Shown piece by piece: positions 1 through 8,865 of a stretch of 64,000 bases of DNA. Under the pieces are notes generated by a model, which saw only the letters and a list, made by a program, of their open reading frames with translations, was not told the origin of the DNA and searched no databases. The DNA lies in NCBI RefSeq assembly GCF_021134715.1, contig NC_060018.1, positions 4,357,501 through 4,421,500 of the forward strand, written 5' to 3'. Made by a program: the position numbers and the translations under genes. How positions within the stretch are numbered: the first letter of the stretch is position 1; every line of letters begins with the position of its first letter. This stretch comes from Daphnia pulex (taxonomy: Eukaryota > Arthropoda > Branchiopoda > Diplostraca > Daphniidae).

Positions 1-77
1 AGTCAAATTGCTGCTTCCGCAACATATTGCAAACTAATTTGACTGATAATATTTTTTTTTACTCGTGTAGATTGCAG

Positions 78-203
78 GTCATGAAAAGTATTGAGTATGC
101 CCATAAGGACGGAAGTGGATAATTTGCACGTAATTTTCGTGGTGTACCACCTGGATTGATATGGCCGGATCAGTACGTGCCTTGGAGCAATCATGTCAAG
201 TAG
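78..203 (+). pseudogene. Possible terminal exon of an unidentified gene, interrupted by a stop
   Basis: After a pyrimidine-rich stretch ending in TTGCAG, one frame reads 14 residues, hits TAA at 120-122, then continues in the same frame as a protein-like stretch ending GLIWPDQYVPWSNHVK before TAG at 201-203. The ending looks like a real C terminus, so this may be the last exon of a gene lying left of the window, broken by a Tyr-to-stop type change or entered by a splice site after the stop. I do not recognise the family. The rest of the gene is outside the window, so this is a weak call. Confidence 0.25.
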
Positions 204-727
204 GATTCGTTTTCCCCATTATAAAAGCCTGCTCTCTTGGAAAAAGTGCCTTCGGCTTGTCTTGATTCCATTTATTGTCTTCGTAAATTTGTACTTGTAT
301 TTCAAACAATGAAATTACGAAAGTATTTTCCTCCAAGCGTTATTATAACGGTAAGAGAATTAGGAAGAGCTAATCTCACAATAGGATGCTGTTGAGATGC
401 CTCTGGAAATCAGGACACATTGTTACTTTGTCACAGTTACACGATTACGTAGGTGATTAGCATTTAAGTTTCGTTTTTACGTATAATAGTTTCTTGTTTG
501 TGGAACTACTCGATTAGTTTGATAAGAGTGTTTGTTGTGATGCACTTACTCATTGAAAGGTTATTTTCATCTTCAACTTTTTAGGATTTCCCAAGTTACT
601 GTTTACGTACTTAAGTTAAACCTCGATAATTCTTACTGAAAGCCACAAACGGTTGGCTGTAAAATACGTGATTGTATACAGCAATTGCCATCACACACGA
701 GTTTTGCGTCTAGGCGTTCAGGGTCCC

Positions 728-783
728 TTCAGGCCAGCGACATTCAGGCCTGAATGTCCAAATCCTTTCAGGCCAGTGTCGCT
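728..783 (-). repeat. Inverted copies of a 15-bp TTCAGGCCAG motif
   Basis: Two to three copies of TTCAGGCCAGCGAC-like sequence lie here (728-758 and 767-783). They are the reverse complement of the tandem repeat at 1068-1157. The two blocks face each other across about 285 bp and could fold back. Confidence 0.6.
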
Positions 784-1067
784 AGAAGTCTAGAACAACT
801 ATTTCCCCATGTTTTCGCGTGTTTCGATCCCTATATTTGGAAGTTGGGTTTTAAAACTTGATTGGGTTTCCCTACATATTTCAGAGTCAAATTAAGTATT
901 AAGTCAAATTTCGCGAACTTAAGTCCCCTCTTACACATTTTCCGCCGCTTTCTCAACTAGGCTACTACACCAGTTTACATTAAAAATCACTTGTACTATT
1001 TCAATAAAATTCGCTGCTTTTTTTTTTTAGAAGAGAGGGTTATCGTGTTTCTGGGTAGTTTTACCTT

Positions 1068-1157
1068 ACTGGCGTGAACATTGCTGGCCTGAACGTCACT
1101 GGCCTGAACGTCGTTGGCCTGAACGTCGCTGGCCTGAACGTCACTGGCCTGAACGTC
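1068..1157 (+). repeat. Six tandem 15-bp repeats, consensus ACTGGCCTGAACGTC
   Basis: Six units start at 1068, 1083, 1098, 1113, 1128 and 1143. The first is divergent (GGCGTGAACATT) and the other five differ only at the first two or three bases of each unit. No coding role is apparent. The block lies 460 bp upstream of the lipocalin gene and is inverted relative to the copies at 728-783. Confidence 0.8.
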
Positions 1158-1620
1158 ACCCATCCGTTTCATTCTGTGAATAAAGACGAATAGATTTCCT
1201 GTCTCGCATTCTTCTTTAATGAGAGTACTGACGATATTGCAATACAGTAAAGTACTTTTATAATGCGGTCAGGTTTCATTGTTCGTCAACAATATAACGG
1301 AGAGAAATTGTCCTGTAGAAATCCATTAGTCACTTACCGTCTCGTTTTGCGTTTTGAGTTGTACAAAAGATATTTAACCAACATTCAAGCGATTTCTCTG
1401 TATTTCATATGGAAATTTTCAATCGAATGTAAGGCGAACGGACGGATAGCTTTCGATTTCACCCCTGCTTCCTATTTATAAATGGATTCATAAAAAGAGA
1501 AAAGTGATGCATGTTACGGCAGTCTTTATTCGAAGCATCGCCCGTCAACATGTACCGTGTTCTTGTTTGTTTATACAACATTTTAGAATATTTATAGATT
1601 AATTCAACTCAATTTCAAGA

Positions 1621-2453
1621 ATGAGGCAATATTTAGGTTTGGTGATTGTTGTATTTTACATGTACGGCTTGCTTAGTTGGTCTGGTGCTAAAGTAAAAGC
1701 ACAAATTGCTTTTGATGTAGTTTGTCCAAATGTCAATATAGTGCAGGACTTTGATATGCAAAAGGTACTATGAAATAATAAAGTTATCATTATTTACATT
1801 TTTCCATTAATCAAGATGTCATGTTCGCTTCATAAGTATTCCGGTGTATGGTTTGAAATTGAATCTTATCCCGACGTGATTGATGAGTTCGACATCTGTG
1901 TTTCATTGAGTTACTCAGTGCAAACAGACGGTGTTCTTCAGGTCGTGAGTTCTTGGTTCAATACAAGGTATTTTTCCTTTCTCATTTATTCCTAACGTCT
2001 TAATTAACTACAGCAGCGGAATGATTAGTTCAAAAGCACATGAGCGTATCCAAGGAAGCGCTCGTTTTGTTAATCCTGGCTTGGGAGCCAAACTTCTGGT
2101 TACATATCCCACTTCATTTGTTACCGAGTCAATGTCAACCGACGGTAATTTTTGGATCATCGAAACGGATTACAAGAATTACGCTATCGTTTTCTTGTGT
2201 CTTCCAATTGGACCAAACATAAGCTTTCGTATGTTGGCTCTGTTCTGTCAATTGTCTTTATTAAACAATTGTATCCATTAAATTTAGCTATTTTTTTCAT
2301 AACACAGAATTTCTTTCGTACTTGAGTCGAGAGCGGTTTCCTTTTACGATGGGTCTCAATTTCGTGCATCATCGCATAGAAACGCTGGGATTAGACAGAA
2401 CACTTCTCAAACCCATCGATCAGACTAACTGTCCTTCTAAAGCAGAAAAATAA
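1621..2453 (+). CDS. Secreted lipocalin, apolipoprotein D-like
   Basis: Exons 1621-1764, 1837-1967, 2014-2228 (or from 2017, a tandem CAGCAG acceptor) and 2308-2453 join in frame to about 211 residues. The N terminus is hydrophobic (MRQYLGLVIVVFYMYGLLSW) and fits a signal peptide. Exon 2 opens with the lipocalin G-x-W signature, YSGVWFEIE, preceded by QDFDMQK as in ApoD and insect Lazarillo-type lipocalins. Cys residues follow the usual pattern, with one after FDVV, one in DICVS, one in FLCLP and a last one near the end (TNCPSK). Lipocalins bind small hydrophobic ligands such as lipids or pigments in a beta-barrel outside the cell; the ligand here is unknown. All introns are 46-79 nt. An AATAAA overlaps the stop codon (2449-2454). 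Confidence 0.85.
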
Positions 2454-2764
2454 ACTTGTTTGTCTTGGAAAATAATTGATTTTATTGACTCATTATATGA
2501 TAATCATTAAGACGTCCGTTACAGCCAAAAACACTGAAATTGTAAAAATGTAAACTTAAAACAATTCAGTTTTGATTTTCCTCTGCCATGACAAAATGTA
2601 TTTTGCTAAGGGAAGCACACTTTGTTTAATAGCCCGTTTTTGCCACTATAGTTCACCTATTATTCATGTCAATGTCGGATACGTTTATACGTTTTTTTTT
2701 TTTTTTTTTAAATTGTGCTTCGCCAGGTTCTTTCCGGGCCTCTGAGAGGAGAGCCAGAGCCCAC
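2454..2764. other. Lipocalin 3' flank, no gene seen
   Basis: AT-rich sequence with a 19-base T run ending at 2709. It separates the lipocalin from the outer edge of the palindromic array. No coding signal was seen. Confidence 0.5.
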
Positions 2765-2920
2765 AGTTAATTCTAATTGTAGAGTTCAACCTGCAGACGG
2801 GCCAGTTTGCATGTCCTTCACGTTTGAAGGTCGCGGGGAACATTACGCAAAACGTATCAAGTGTGTAAAACTGTCAATGCGGTGGTGTAGAGGTTGGGTG
2901 AGAATTGGACGTGTTGAATC

Positions 2921-2950
2921 ATTATCAAGCAGGTACAATAGCCGCAAGGC
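2921..2950 (+). promoter_or_regulatory. Upstream partial copy of the shared promoter block
   Basis: This contains ATTATCAAGCAGGTACAATA followed by GCCGCAAGGC, identical to the core of the downstream promoters, but no TATA box follows before the next copy. A matching orphan half-block lies at 16501-16532 on the other arm. Confidence 0.6.
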
Positions 2951-3123
2951 TCAGCCATTTGATATTCATTTTGATATTGGTTGTTGTAGACCCATCCCCC
3001 GCAACGTCTATCTGTAGAAGGAAAGGACAGTTTGCATTTCCTTTCTCGAAGGTCACGGAGATCATTTCGTAAAACGTGTCATGCGACGGCGGAGAGGTTG
3101 GGTGAGGACGACACGTTTTGCAT

Positions 3124-3194
3124 CATTATCAAGCAGGTACAATATCCGCAAGGCTTAAGATGTGGATCAGGATGAGAAAAAAATCGTATAAAAG
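3124..3194 (+). promoter_or_regulatory. Shared array promoter, copy 1 (core element and TATA box)
   Basis: The core ATTATCAAGCAGGTACAATA (3124-3143) includes TTATCA (GATA-factor type) and CAGGTA. CCGCAAGGCT follows, then a perfect TATAAAAG at 3187-3194 within CGTATAAAAGGAGAGAG. The mirror copy is at 16258-16327. Shared spacing and sequence in at least six copies on both arms argue for common regulation. Confidence 0.75.
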
Positions 3195-3214
3195 GAGAGA
3201 GAAAAGGCGACAGA

Positions 3215-3321
3215 AGTTAGTCGAGTGAGCATCTCTGACACGGCAACAACCGTAGCTGTCCGTAACTGTCCGTCTCCAAGTGCCTCCGTCACCTCATCGT
3301 ACAACCAATTCGCAATCATGG
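3215..3321 (+). other. Array exon 1, copy 1, with start codon at the exon end
   Basis: Downstream of the TATA box, GTGAGCATCTCTGACACGGCAACAAC begins a conserved leader shared by many copies. It ends CGCAATCATGG followed by GTAAAT. ATG is 3318-3320 and the exon seems to end at 3321, so only ATGG is coding. Joining this to the acceptor at 4496 (exon from 4497) gives an open frame to 4705. Confidence 0.55.
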
Positions 3322-3745
3322 GTAAATATTCAATGTTTTTATGGAGTTTTTATTTGTTGTTTTATATGGAGTTTTGTAATTATGCTACTTTTTACTATTT
3401 GTTAATTTGCTAGTTAATTTGAATATAGACACATCAATAACTTGATAAGACAGTCAATAATGAAATACCTATGCCCATTAAGAAGCGTTGCCTTTAACTT
3501 TAAGTGAGTGACATCGTTTCTTGTCACCATTTGTGAAAACCACGTGTTTTTTCTTTCATCTTCCTTTATTTAAGGTCTTTAGTTAATTATAGTATTCTGT
3601 TAGGTAAACATTCGAACTTTCTTGGAAATGTTTCGTTAATTAAAATAATCGAACAGTATCATTTCCTATGATTTTGGTTGAAGGTCATACGTAAAACTGT
3701 CCAGCGATGGTGTAGAGGTGGGGTTAGAATTTCACGCGATGCGGC

Positions 3746-3814
3746 ATTATCAAGCAGGTACAATAGCCGCAAGGCTTGAGAGGTGAATCGGGGTGAGGAA
3801 AAGTCGTATATAAG
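3746..3814 (+). promoter_or_regulatory. Shared array promoter, copy 2
   Basis: Core ATTATCAAGCAGGTACAATA at 3746-3765, then GCCGCAAGGCT and TATATAAG at 3807-3814. The exon 1 that follows (to about 3930) ends CGTAATCTTAAGTAAAT, so the usual ATGG start is lost in this copy. The closest mirror partner is 15641-15705, which has the same TATATAAG variant. Confidence 0.7.
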
Positions 3815-4072
3815 GAGAGAGGAAAGGCGTTTGGAATCAGTTGAGTGAGCATCTCCAACACGGCAACATTTGCTGTGCACTATTTGTCACTAACTGCATT
3901 CTCCATTGTGTAATTAGTTCGTAATCTTAAGTAAATATTCTTTTTCTTGTATTTTTGTATCAATTTCTATTTTTTTTTTCTCAATTTAATATGCCAGTTT
4001 TTTCATAGAATTGAATTAAAGTGCCAGGTGTTATTGCATATTTATGTTCAGTTTATTTATTTTCTAGTAAAT

Positions 4073-4276
4073 TATGGCGTAATGCTGCTGTTGGATGTTG
4101 CCCGTTGATGGCTGGGTCAACAACTGGTGTACCGATGTCTCCTGGCTATGGTGAATATTGAAGCACAGCATATCCGTCTTATTACTCAACATCACCGACG
4201 CTGCTTCAATTTACTACACCAAGGCTCCAAAGTACTTCACCACCAATGTTCCAGAGTATTACAAGTTGAATCGCAG
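4073..4276 (+). pseudogene. Broken exon 2 copy with leader and a few Tyr repeats
   Basis: After TTTTCTAG the exon reads NYGVMLLLDVA and then runs into TGA because of a frameshift. The conserved continuation LMAGSTTGVPMSPGYG is found in another frame and ends at TGA. A Tyr-repeat remnant (YYTKAPKYFTTN type) follows at about 4208-4276. Stop and frameshift make it a pseudogene copy. Confidence 0.6.
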
Positions 4277-4496
4277 GAGAGAAAAGGTGAAATAATCAGT
4301 CGAGTGATAATCTCCAACACGACAGCAACTATTTGGCTTTGCACTATTTGTCGTCAACTGCATTCTTCGTTGTATCACCAGTATACAATCACGGGTAAAT
4401 TTTCTGTTTTCTGCATGGAGTTGTGAATTAACTCAACTTTTGTTTATTAAATGCCAGTTATTGAATATTTATGTTCAAATTTTTATTTTCTACTAG

Positions 4497-4705
4497 GCCT
4501 AAACTATGGCGTTATACTGCTGTTGATTGTTGTCCTCAAGTACTTCACCACCGAGGTTCCAGAAAATTTCACTGCAATTTATGCTGCCCCGAACTGCAGT
4601 TCCAAAGAGCCTGAGTACTACACCGAGTACACCGTGGCTTCCAAGTTCTATACCACCAAGGCACCGAAGTTATACACGACTACGTATGCTGCCCCAACCT
4701 GCTAA
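4497..4705 (+). CDS. Short Tyr-rich secreted repeat protein, best open copy on the left arm
   Basis: The exon begins after CTACTAG and, read in the phase set by an upstream ATGG, gives a leader GLNYGVILLLIVVLKYF, then repeats containing YAAPN, EPEYYTEYT, SKFYTTKAPKLYTTTYAAPTC and TAA. The leader can serve as a signal peptide but lacks the usual LMAGSTTGVPMSPGYGGY segment. The nearest exon 1 copy upstream (ending about 4395) has ACGG instead of ATGG, so translation would need the exon 1 at 3318. A right-arm copy (12471-12571) shares the same leader and the same TGC-TAA end. Expression is not shown; it could also be decayed. Confidence 0.4.
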
Positions 4706-4734
4706 ACCGTGACTCCAAAGTAATATTCTGCTTC

Positions 4735-5142
4735 AGTTACTACACCGAGGCTCCAACTTACTATGCCACCAAAGCTGCTGAATACTATACCGAAGCGCCA
4801 CGCCTTATGCTGCCTCGAGCTACTACAAGGCGGCACCGAAGTATTATTCTGCCCCGAACCCGAGTACTTTCACCAAGGCCCTGGCGTACTACACTACAAC
4901 CTACGTTGCCCCAGCTCACTTCATCGTGGCTCCCAATTACTACAACACCGAATCACCTGAGTAGTATACGTCTACGTACTCCCAAGTATTACTCTGCTTC
5001 AGTTACTACACCGAGGTTCATACTTACTACACCACTAAAGCGGCTGAATAGTGAATACTACGCCGCAGCGACGAAGTACTACACCGAAAAGGGCGAAAAT
5101 TACACAACCACGTACGCTGCTCCAGTTTACTACACCAAGTAA
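4735..5142 (+). pseudogene. Tyr-repeat coding remnants in shifting frames
   Basis: Continuous Tyr-repeat coding character (YYTEAPTYYATKAAEYYTE, YYTTTYVAPAH, EYYAAATKYYTEKGENY, TYAAPVYYTK) runs through all three frames with several in-frame stops. A TAA after YYTK at 5140-5142 probably marks the ancestral end. The block pairs with 11830-12470 on the other arm. Confidence 0.6.
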
Positions 5143-5214
5143 CCCAAGTATTCTCCAAGCTTCTTCCAGTGCTCCTGAGAATAACACTAAAGAAAATCCA
5201 AATTATTTATTGTC

Positions 5215-5545
5215 TCGTTTTTAAAAGGAGAAAGAGGCGAAAAATAATCAGTCGAATGTTATCTCCAACACGGCAACAACAAATGCGGTGCACCATTTGT
5301 CTCCAACTGCAATCTTCTTCGTACCACCAGTTCGAAATCATGGGTAAATATATAGTTTTTTTTTACATAGAATTGTGAATTAACTCTCCTTTTTATGTTT
5401 AGATTATTTATTGTCTACTAAATTATGGCGTCATGCTGCTGTTGGATGTTGAATCATCGATGGCTGGGTCAACAACTGGTGTACATGAACCAACGCTCCT
5501 CGATATCTCCAGCTTACCTATTCATCATCACTTTGCAATCACGGG
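5215..5545 (+). pseudogene. Array copy with exon 1 (ATG at 5339) and a broken exon 2
   Basis: Exon 1 ends AATCATGG before GTAAATATA. The following exon 2 start reads TCTACTAAATTATGG where other copies have TCTAGT, so the acceptor AG appears lost, and a TGA interrupts the leader. A second exon 1 type end at about 5537 has ACGG instead of ATGG. Confidence 0.5.
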
Positions 5546-5670
5546 TAAATTTTCTATTTTCTCCATGGAATTATGAATCAACTCTCCCTTTCTTAATTAT
5601 ATGCCAATTATTGCATATTGTTGTACAGACTATTTATAAATTTTTTGTATAATTCTTTATTATAAACTAT

Positions 5671-6000
5671 AGAGTCGTTCTGTTCTTGATTGTTGTTTTC
5701 AAATACTACACCTCCAAGGCTACAGAATGTTACACCACACCTTATGCTGCCTCGAGCTACTACACCGCAGCCCCGAAGTATTATTCTGCCCCGAGCCCGA
5801 GTACTTCACCGAGGTCCTGGAGTACTACACATTACATCCTACGTTGCCCCAGCTCACCACACCGGAGCTCTCATCTATTACACCCCCAAGGCAACTGAGT
5901 ATTACACAACTGTGTGTGCTGCCCCAACCTACTATATCGAGACTCAAGTACTACTCTGCTTCAGTTACTACACCGAGGCTCCAACTTACTACAATTAGAA
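5671..6000 (+). pseudogene. Tyr-repeat exon remnants
   Basis: The leader VLFLIVVFKYYT is followed by KATECYTTPYAASSYYTAAPK, then frame changes into APAHHTGALIYYTPKATEYYT and SYYTEAPTYYN with a TAG at the end. At least two frameshifts separate the pieces. No intact open frame covers it. Confidence 0.55.
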
Positions 6001-6147
6001 AAAAGGAAGAATTTGTTGTTGTGTTCCCATCCCCAGCAACGTCAACCTGCAAAAGGCAAAATTCAAACTCGAAGGTCACGGAGATCATTACGTAGAACGT
6101 GTCATGCAGTGGTGAAGAGGTTGGGTGAGAAAGGGATGTGATTCATC

Positions 6148-6328
6148 ATTATCAAGCAGGTACAACACCCGCAAGGCTTTAGAGGTGAGGGTGAGAAAAA
6201 AATCGTATAAAAGGAGAGAGAAAAGGATACAGACATCAGTTGGGTGAGCATCACCGACACGGCAACAACTGCAGTGCACTACCTCCACCAACTGCCTTCT
6301 TCATCGCGTTACCAGTTCTCAACAATGG
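6148..6328 (+). promoter_or_regulatory. Shared array promoter and exon 1, copy 3
   Basis: Core ATTATCAAGCAGGTACAACA at 6148-6167, TATAAAAG at 6206-6213, then the conserved leader (GAGCATCACCGACACGGCAACAAC). The exon ends CAACAATGG with ATG at 6325-6327, followed by GTCCGT, a poor donor compared with the GTAAAT of other copies. Confidence 0.65.
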
Positions 6329-6410
6329 GTCCGTATCTCTACATGGAGTTTTGTATTGTTAAGTCTACTATTGATTTTTGGTTAATTAAGGTTTAAATAT
6401 ATTGTCTAGT

Positions 6411-6965
6411 TAACCATGGCTCGTGCTGCTGCTGCTGTCGGGTGTTGTATTGTTGATGGCTGGGTTGACCATGTACTGATGTTTCCTGGGAATGGTGGAT
6501 ACCAAGTAACAGCAGCGAAAGAACAGAACCATGCGCCACACTAACGTCAACATACGCATCACTACCTACTACACTGAGGCTCCTAAGTACTACACCACCA
6601 AGGCTCCAAGGTAGAACACGAAAACTTACGCTGCCCATGAGCTACTACACCGAAGTATTACTCTGCCCCGATGGAGTTACATCACGTAAGCGCCTGCTTA
6701 CTACACTGAGTCTTCCAAGTTCTACACCACCAAAGCACTAAGGTACAACCTTTACGTTACACTAAAATCTACGCTTTTCCAGCTTACATACTGATGCTTC
6801 AAATTACTGTTCTGTTCACAGCTACTAAACCGAGGCTCTAACTTAGTACACCACCAAAGCGGTTGAATACTACACCGAAGCGTCCAAGTACTACACTGCA
6901 ACCTACTGCAACGCACTATTTGTCCACCAACTGCCTTCTTCATCGTATTAAATGGGTTCCTAATC
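6411..6965 (+). pseudogene. Heavily decayed array copy
   Basis: After TTGTCTAG the leader is frame-shifted into a run of Cys codons. The STTGVPMSPGYGGY equivalent (ACTGATGTTTCCTGGGAATGG) is followed by scattered YYTEAPKYYTTKAP pieces in several frames. No open frame was found. An exon 1 like end with ATGG occurs at 6966-6969. Confidence 0.5.
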
Positions 6966-7070
6966 ATGGGTAAATATAAATTTTCATTTCGAGTTGTGAA
7001 TATATTCTCTCATTTCTGATTGTTGATGTGATCAGTTAATTTTTAAAATGTTTATTGTTTAATTGAAAAG

Positions 7071-7495
7071 ATGGCGGTTTTACTGATGGTTGGTTTTTTG
7101 TATCGTTTAAGGCTGGGTCGACCACTGGTGTACCAATGTCTCCTGGATATGGCGGATACCAAACCACAACGCCACCGCCTTACTACACAACAACAACATA
7201 CGCAACAACTGGTTACTACTCCACTAATGCTTCAGAATATTACACCGAAACTTATGGTGCCCCGAGATACTACACCGAGCTTCCAAGTATTCTCTCCACC
7301 GAGCTACATCACCCAAAGAGCCGGAATACTACACCACTAAGGCACCGGAATACTACAAAACTACGTATGCTGCCCCTGCCTACTACACCAAGGTCCCTAA
7401 TTACAGCAACACCAAACCGCCCAAATACTTCACTACAACTTACGCTCCCCCGAGCTACTACACCGGCTCCCCGAAGTATTACTCTGCGTAAAAGG
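7071..7495 (+). pseudogene. Long Tyr/Pro-rich repeat copy with a mid-gene frameshift
   Basis: One frame from 7136 reads MSPGYGGYQTTTPPPYYTTT, then YATTGYYSTNASEYYTETYGAPRYYTELP. Repeat coding then resumes from about 7321 in another frame (PEYYTTKAPEYYKTTYAAPA, YYTKVPNYSNTKPPKYFTTT, YAPPSYYTGSPKYYSA) to TAA. It is the longest Tyr-repeat domain on the left arm, about 120 residues if the frames were continuous. The leader upstream is also degraded. I call it a pseudogene with a net shift between 7270 and 7321. Confidence 0.6.
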
Positions 7496-7631
7496 AGTAG
7501 TTTATCGTTTAACCAATTCGCAGTTATGGGTAAATATTATGTTTATTACATACAGTTTTATCAATCCTTCTTTTTTCTATTTGTTAATATGCTAGCTATC
7601 GATTATTAATGTAAATATTTTTATTGTTTAG

Positions 7632-8680
7632 TCAACTATAGCGTCAAACTATTACTCTGCCCTAAGTTGTATCACCAAAGCGCCCAAGTACTACACTGAG
7701 GCTCCCAAATACTACACCACCAAAGTAACAGAGTATTTTATTACATTACAACCTATGCTGCTAAAACTTACTATACTGATGCTCCCAATTACTATTTTGC
7801 GTCCAGGTACTGCACCGAGGTTTCAACTTATAACACCACTAAAGCAGTCGAATACTTCACCGAAGCGTCCATCCATGTGCTACCAGCATGCAACGTACGC
7901 TGCCCTAGCTTACTACTACTACCACCACTTGTCACCAACGGTCTTCTTCGTCGTATTGGATCGGACCTTTATCATTGGTAATTATTTCATGTTTATTTTT
8001 AGTCGTGATTCAATTCTCTCGTTTATCGTTCGCGAATTGTTTACTGTATAATTTATTGCATCGTCATGTCTTATATTTGCTATGTTATATATTTTACTAT
8101 CTCCTACTTTCTTTTGCAAATTATTAAAATTTTTTTTGTTTAAATTGTTATCATGCGAGTTGTTGAATATTGACGTATATATTTTTAATTTTTAGGCACT
8201 GCACCGAGGCTTCAACTTATTACACTACTAAAGCAGTCGAATACTTCACCGAAGAGTCCATGTGCTACAATGCAAGTACGCTGCCCCACCTTACTACTAC
8301 TACCATTCCTACTACCACCACTAGTCACCAACTGTCTTCTTCATCGTATAAAACGGTAATTATTTCAGGTTTATTTTTATTCTCGTTCGTCGTGTCTTTT
8401 TATATATTTGCTATCTCCTACTTTGTTTTAGAAATTTTCAAAAATTTATTTTTGTTTTATTTGTTATTATGCCAATTATTGAATATTAACGTATACCTAC
8501 TTTAAATTTTTAGGAACTGCACCGAGGCTTCAACTTATTACACCACCACCAGCGGTCGAATACTGCAATTTCAACACTGAATTAAGTGCCACACTGCAAC
8601 ATACGCTGCCACAGCTTACTACTACTACTCGTCACCAACTGTATTCTTCTTCGTACAAATCAGTACGCAATCATGAGTAA
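7632..8680 (+). repeat. Three tandem copies of a 3' array segment
   Basis: Similar segments occur at about 7805-7985, 8196-8360 and 8516-8680. Each begins with a TGCACCGAGGCTTCAACTTA-like sequence and runs through AAAGCAGTCGAATACTTCAC, TACGCTGCC and TTACTACTACTACC to a CTTCTTCGT tail. Two of the three are preceded by a TTTTTAG acceptor. Coding frames are short and broken. A pre-array stretch at 7632-7800 has further Tyr-repeat remnants. Confidence 0.65.
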
Positions 8681-8779
8681 ATATGAATAAATTAACTATT
8701 TCAAATCGTGACTCAATTCTATTTCATTCTCATTGTATATCGTAATTTAGTATGACAAAACACTCTTTCTTTTTTCATG

Positions 8780-8865
8780 TTTCTATATGTTGTTCTTTTT
8801 AAATTCTTTTCATTCTTATCTTTTCTGTTTTCATTCTTATCTTTTCTGTTTTCATTTTTTTCATT
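8780..8865 (+). repeat. Degenerate 5' edge of the 15-bp satellite
   Basis: TTTTCATTCTTATC and TTTTCTG variants of the satellite unit, about 21 bp long, precede the uniform part. They look like the older, diverged margin from which the perfect array expanded. Confidence 0.6.

Larger units (their letters stand above)
204..1620. other. Intergenic region upstream of the lipocalin gene
   Basis: Apart from the two inverted 15-bp repeat blocks I see no gene. A 72-codon open frame at 1263-1481 has no homology I recognise and no splice context. The promoter of the lipocalin should lie near the 3' end of this stretch, but no clear TATA box was found. Confidence 0.5.
2765..8680 (+). repeat. Left arm of a palindromic array of Tyr/Pro-rich secreted-protein gene copies
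   Basis: About ten plus-strand copies or fragments of one gene family lie here. Each is built from a promoter block, a mostly untranslated exon 1 ending ATGG before a GTAAAT donor, and an exon 2 coding a short hydrophobic leader (type NYGVVLLLDVVSLMAG) followed by Tyr-rich repeats of the type YYTEAPKYYTTKAPEYYTT and TYAAPSYYT. Most copies are broken. The outermost 0.9 kb (2779-3640) is nearly identical, in inverse orientation, to 15790-16646. Farther in, order and similarity diverge (for example 4480-4960 pairs with 12240-12575, and 5495-5570 with 11330-11420). The flanking genes are intact, so the frameshifts are probably real decay rather than poor base calling. Confidence 0.85.

Noticed and set aside
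1263-1481. 72-codon plus-strand frame as a gene
   Set aside because: No homology, no signal peptide, no splice context; probably chance.
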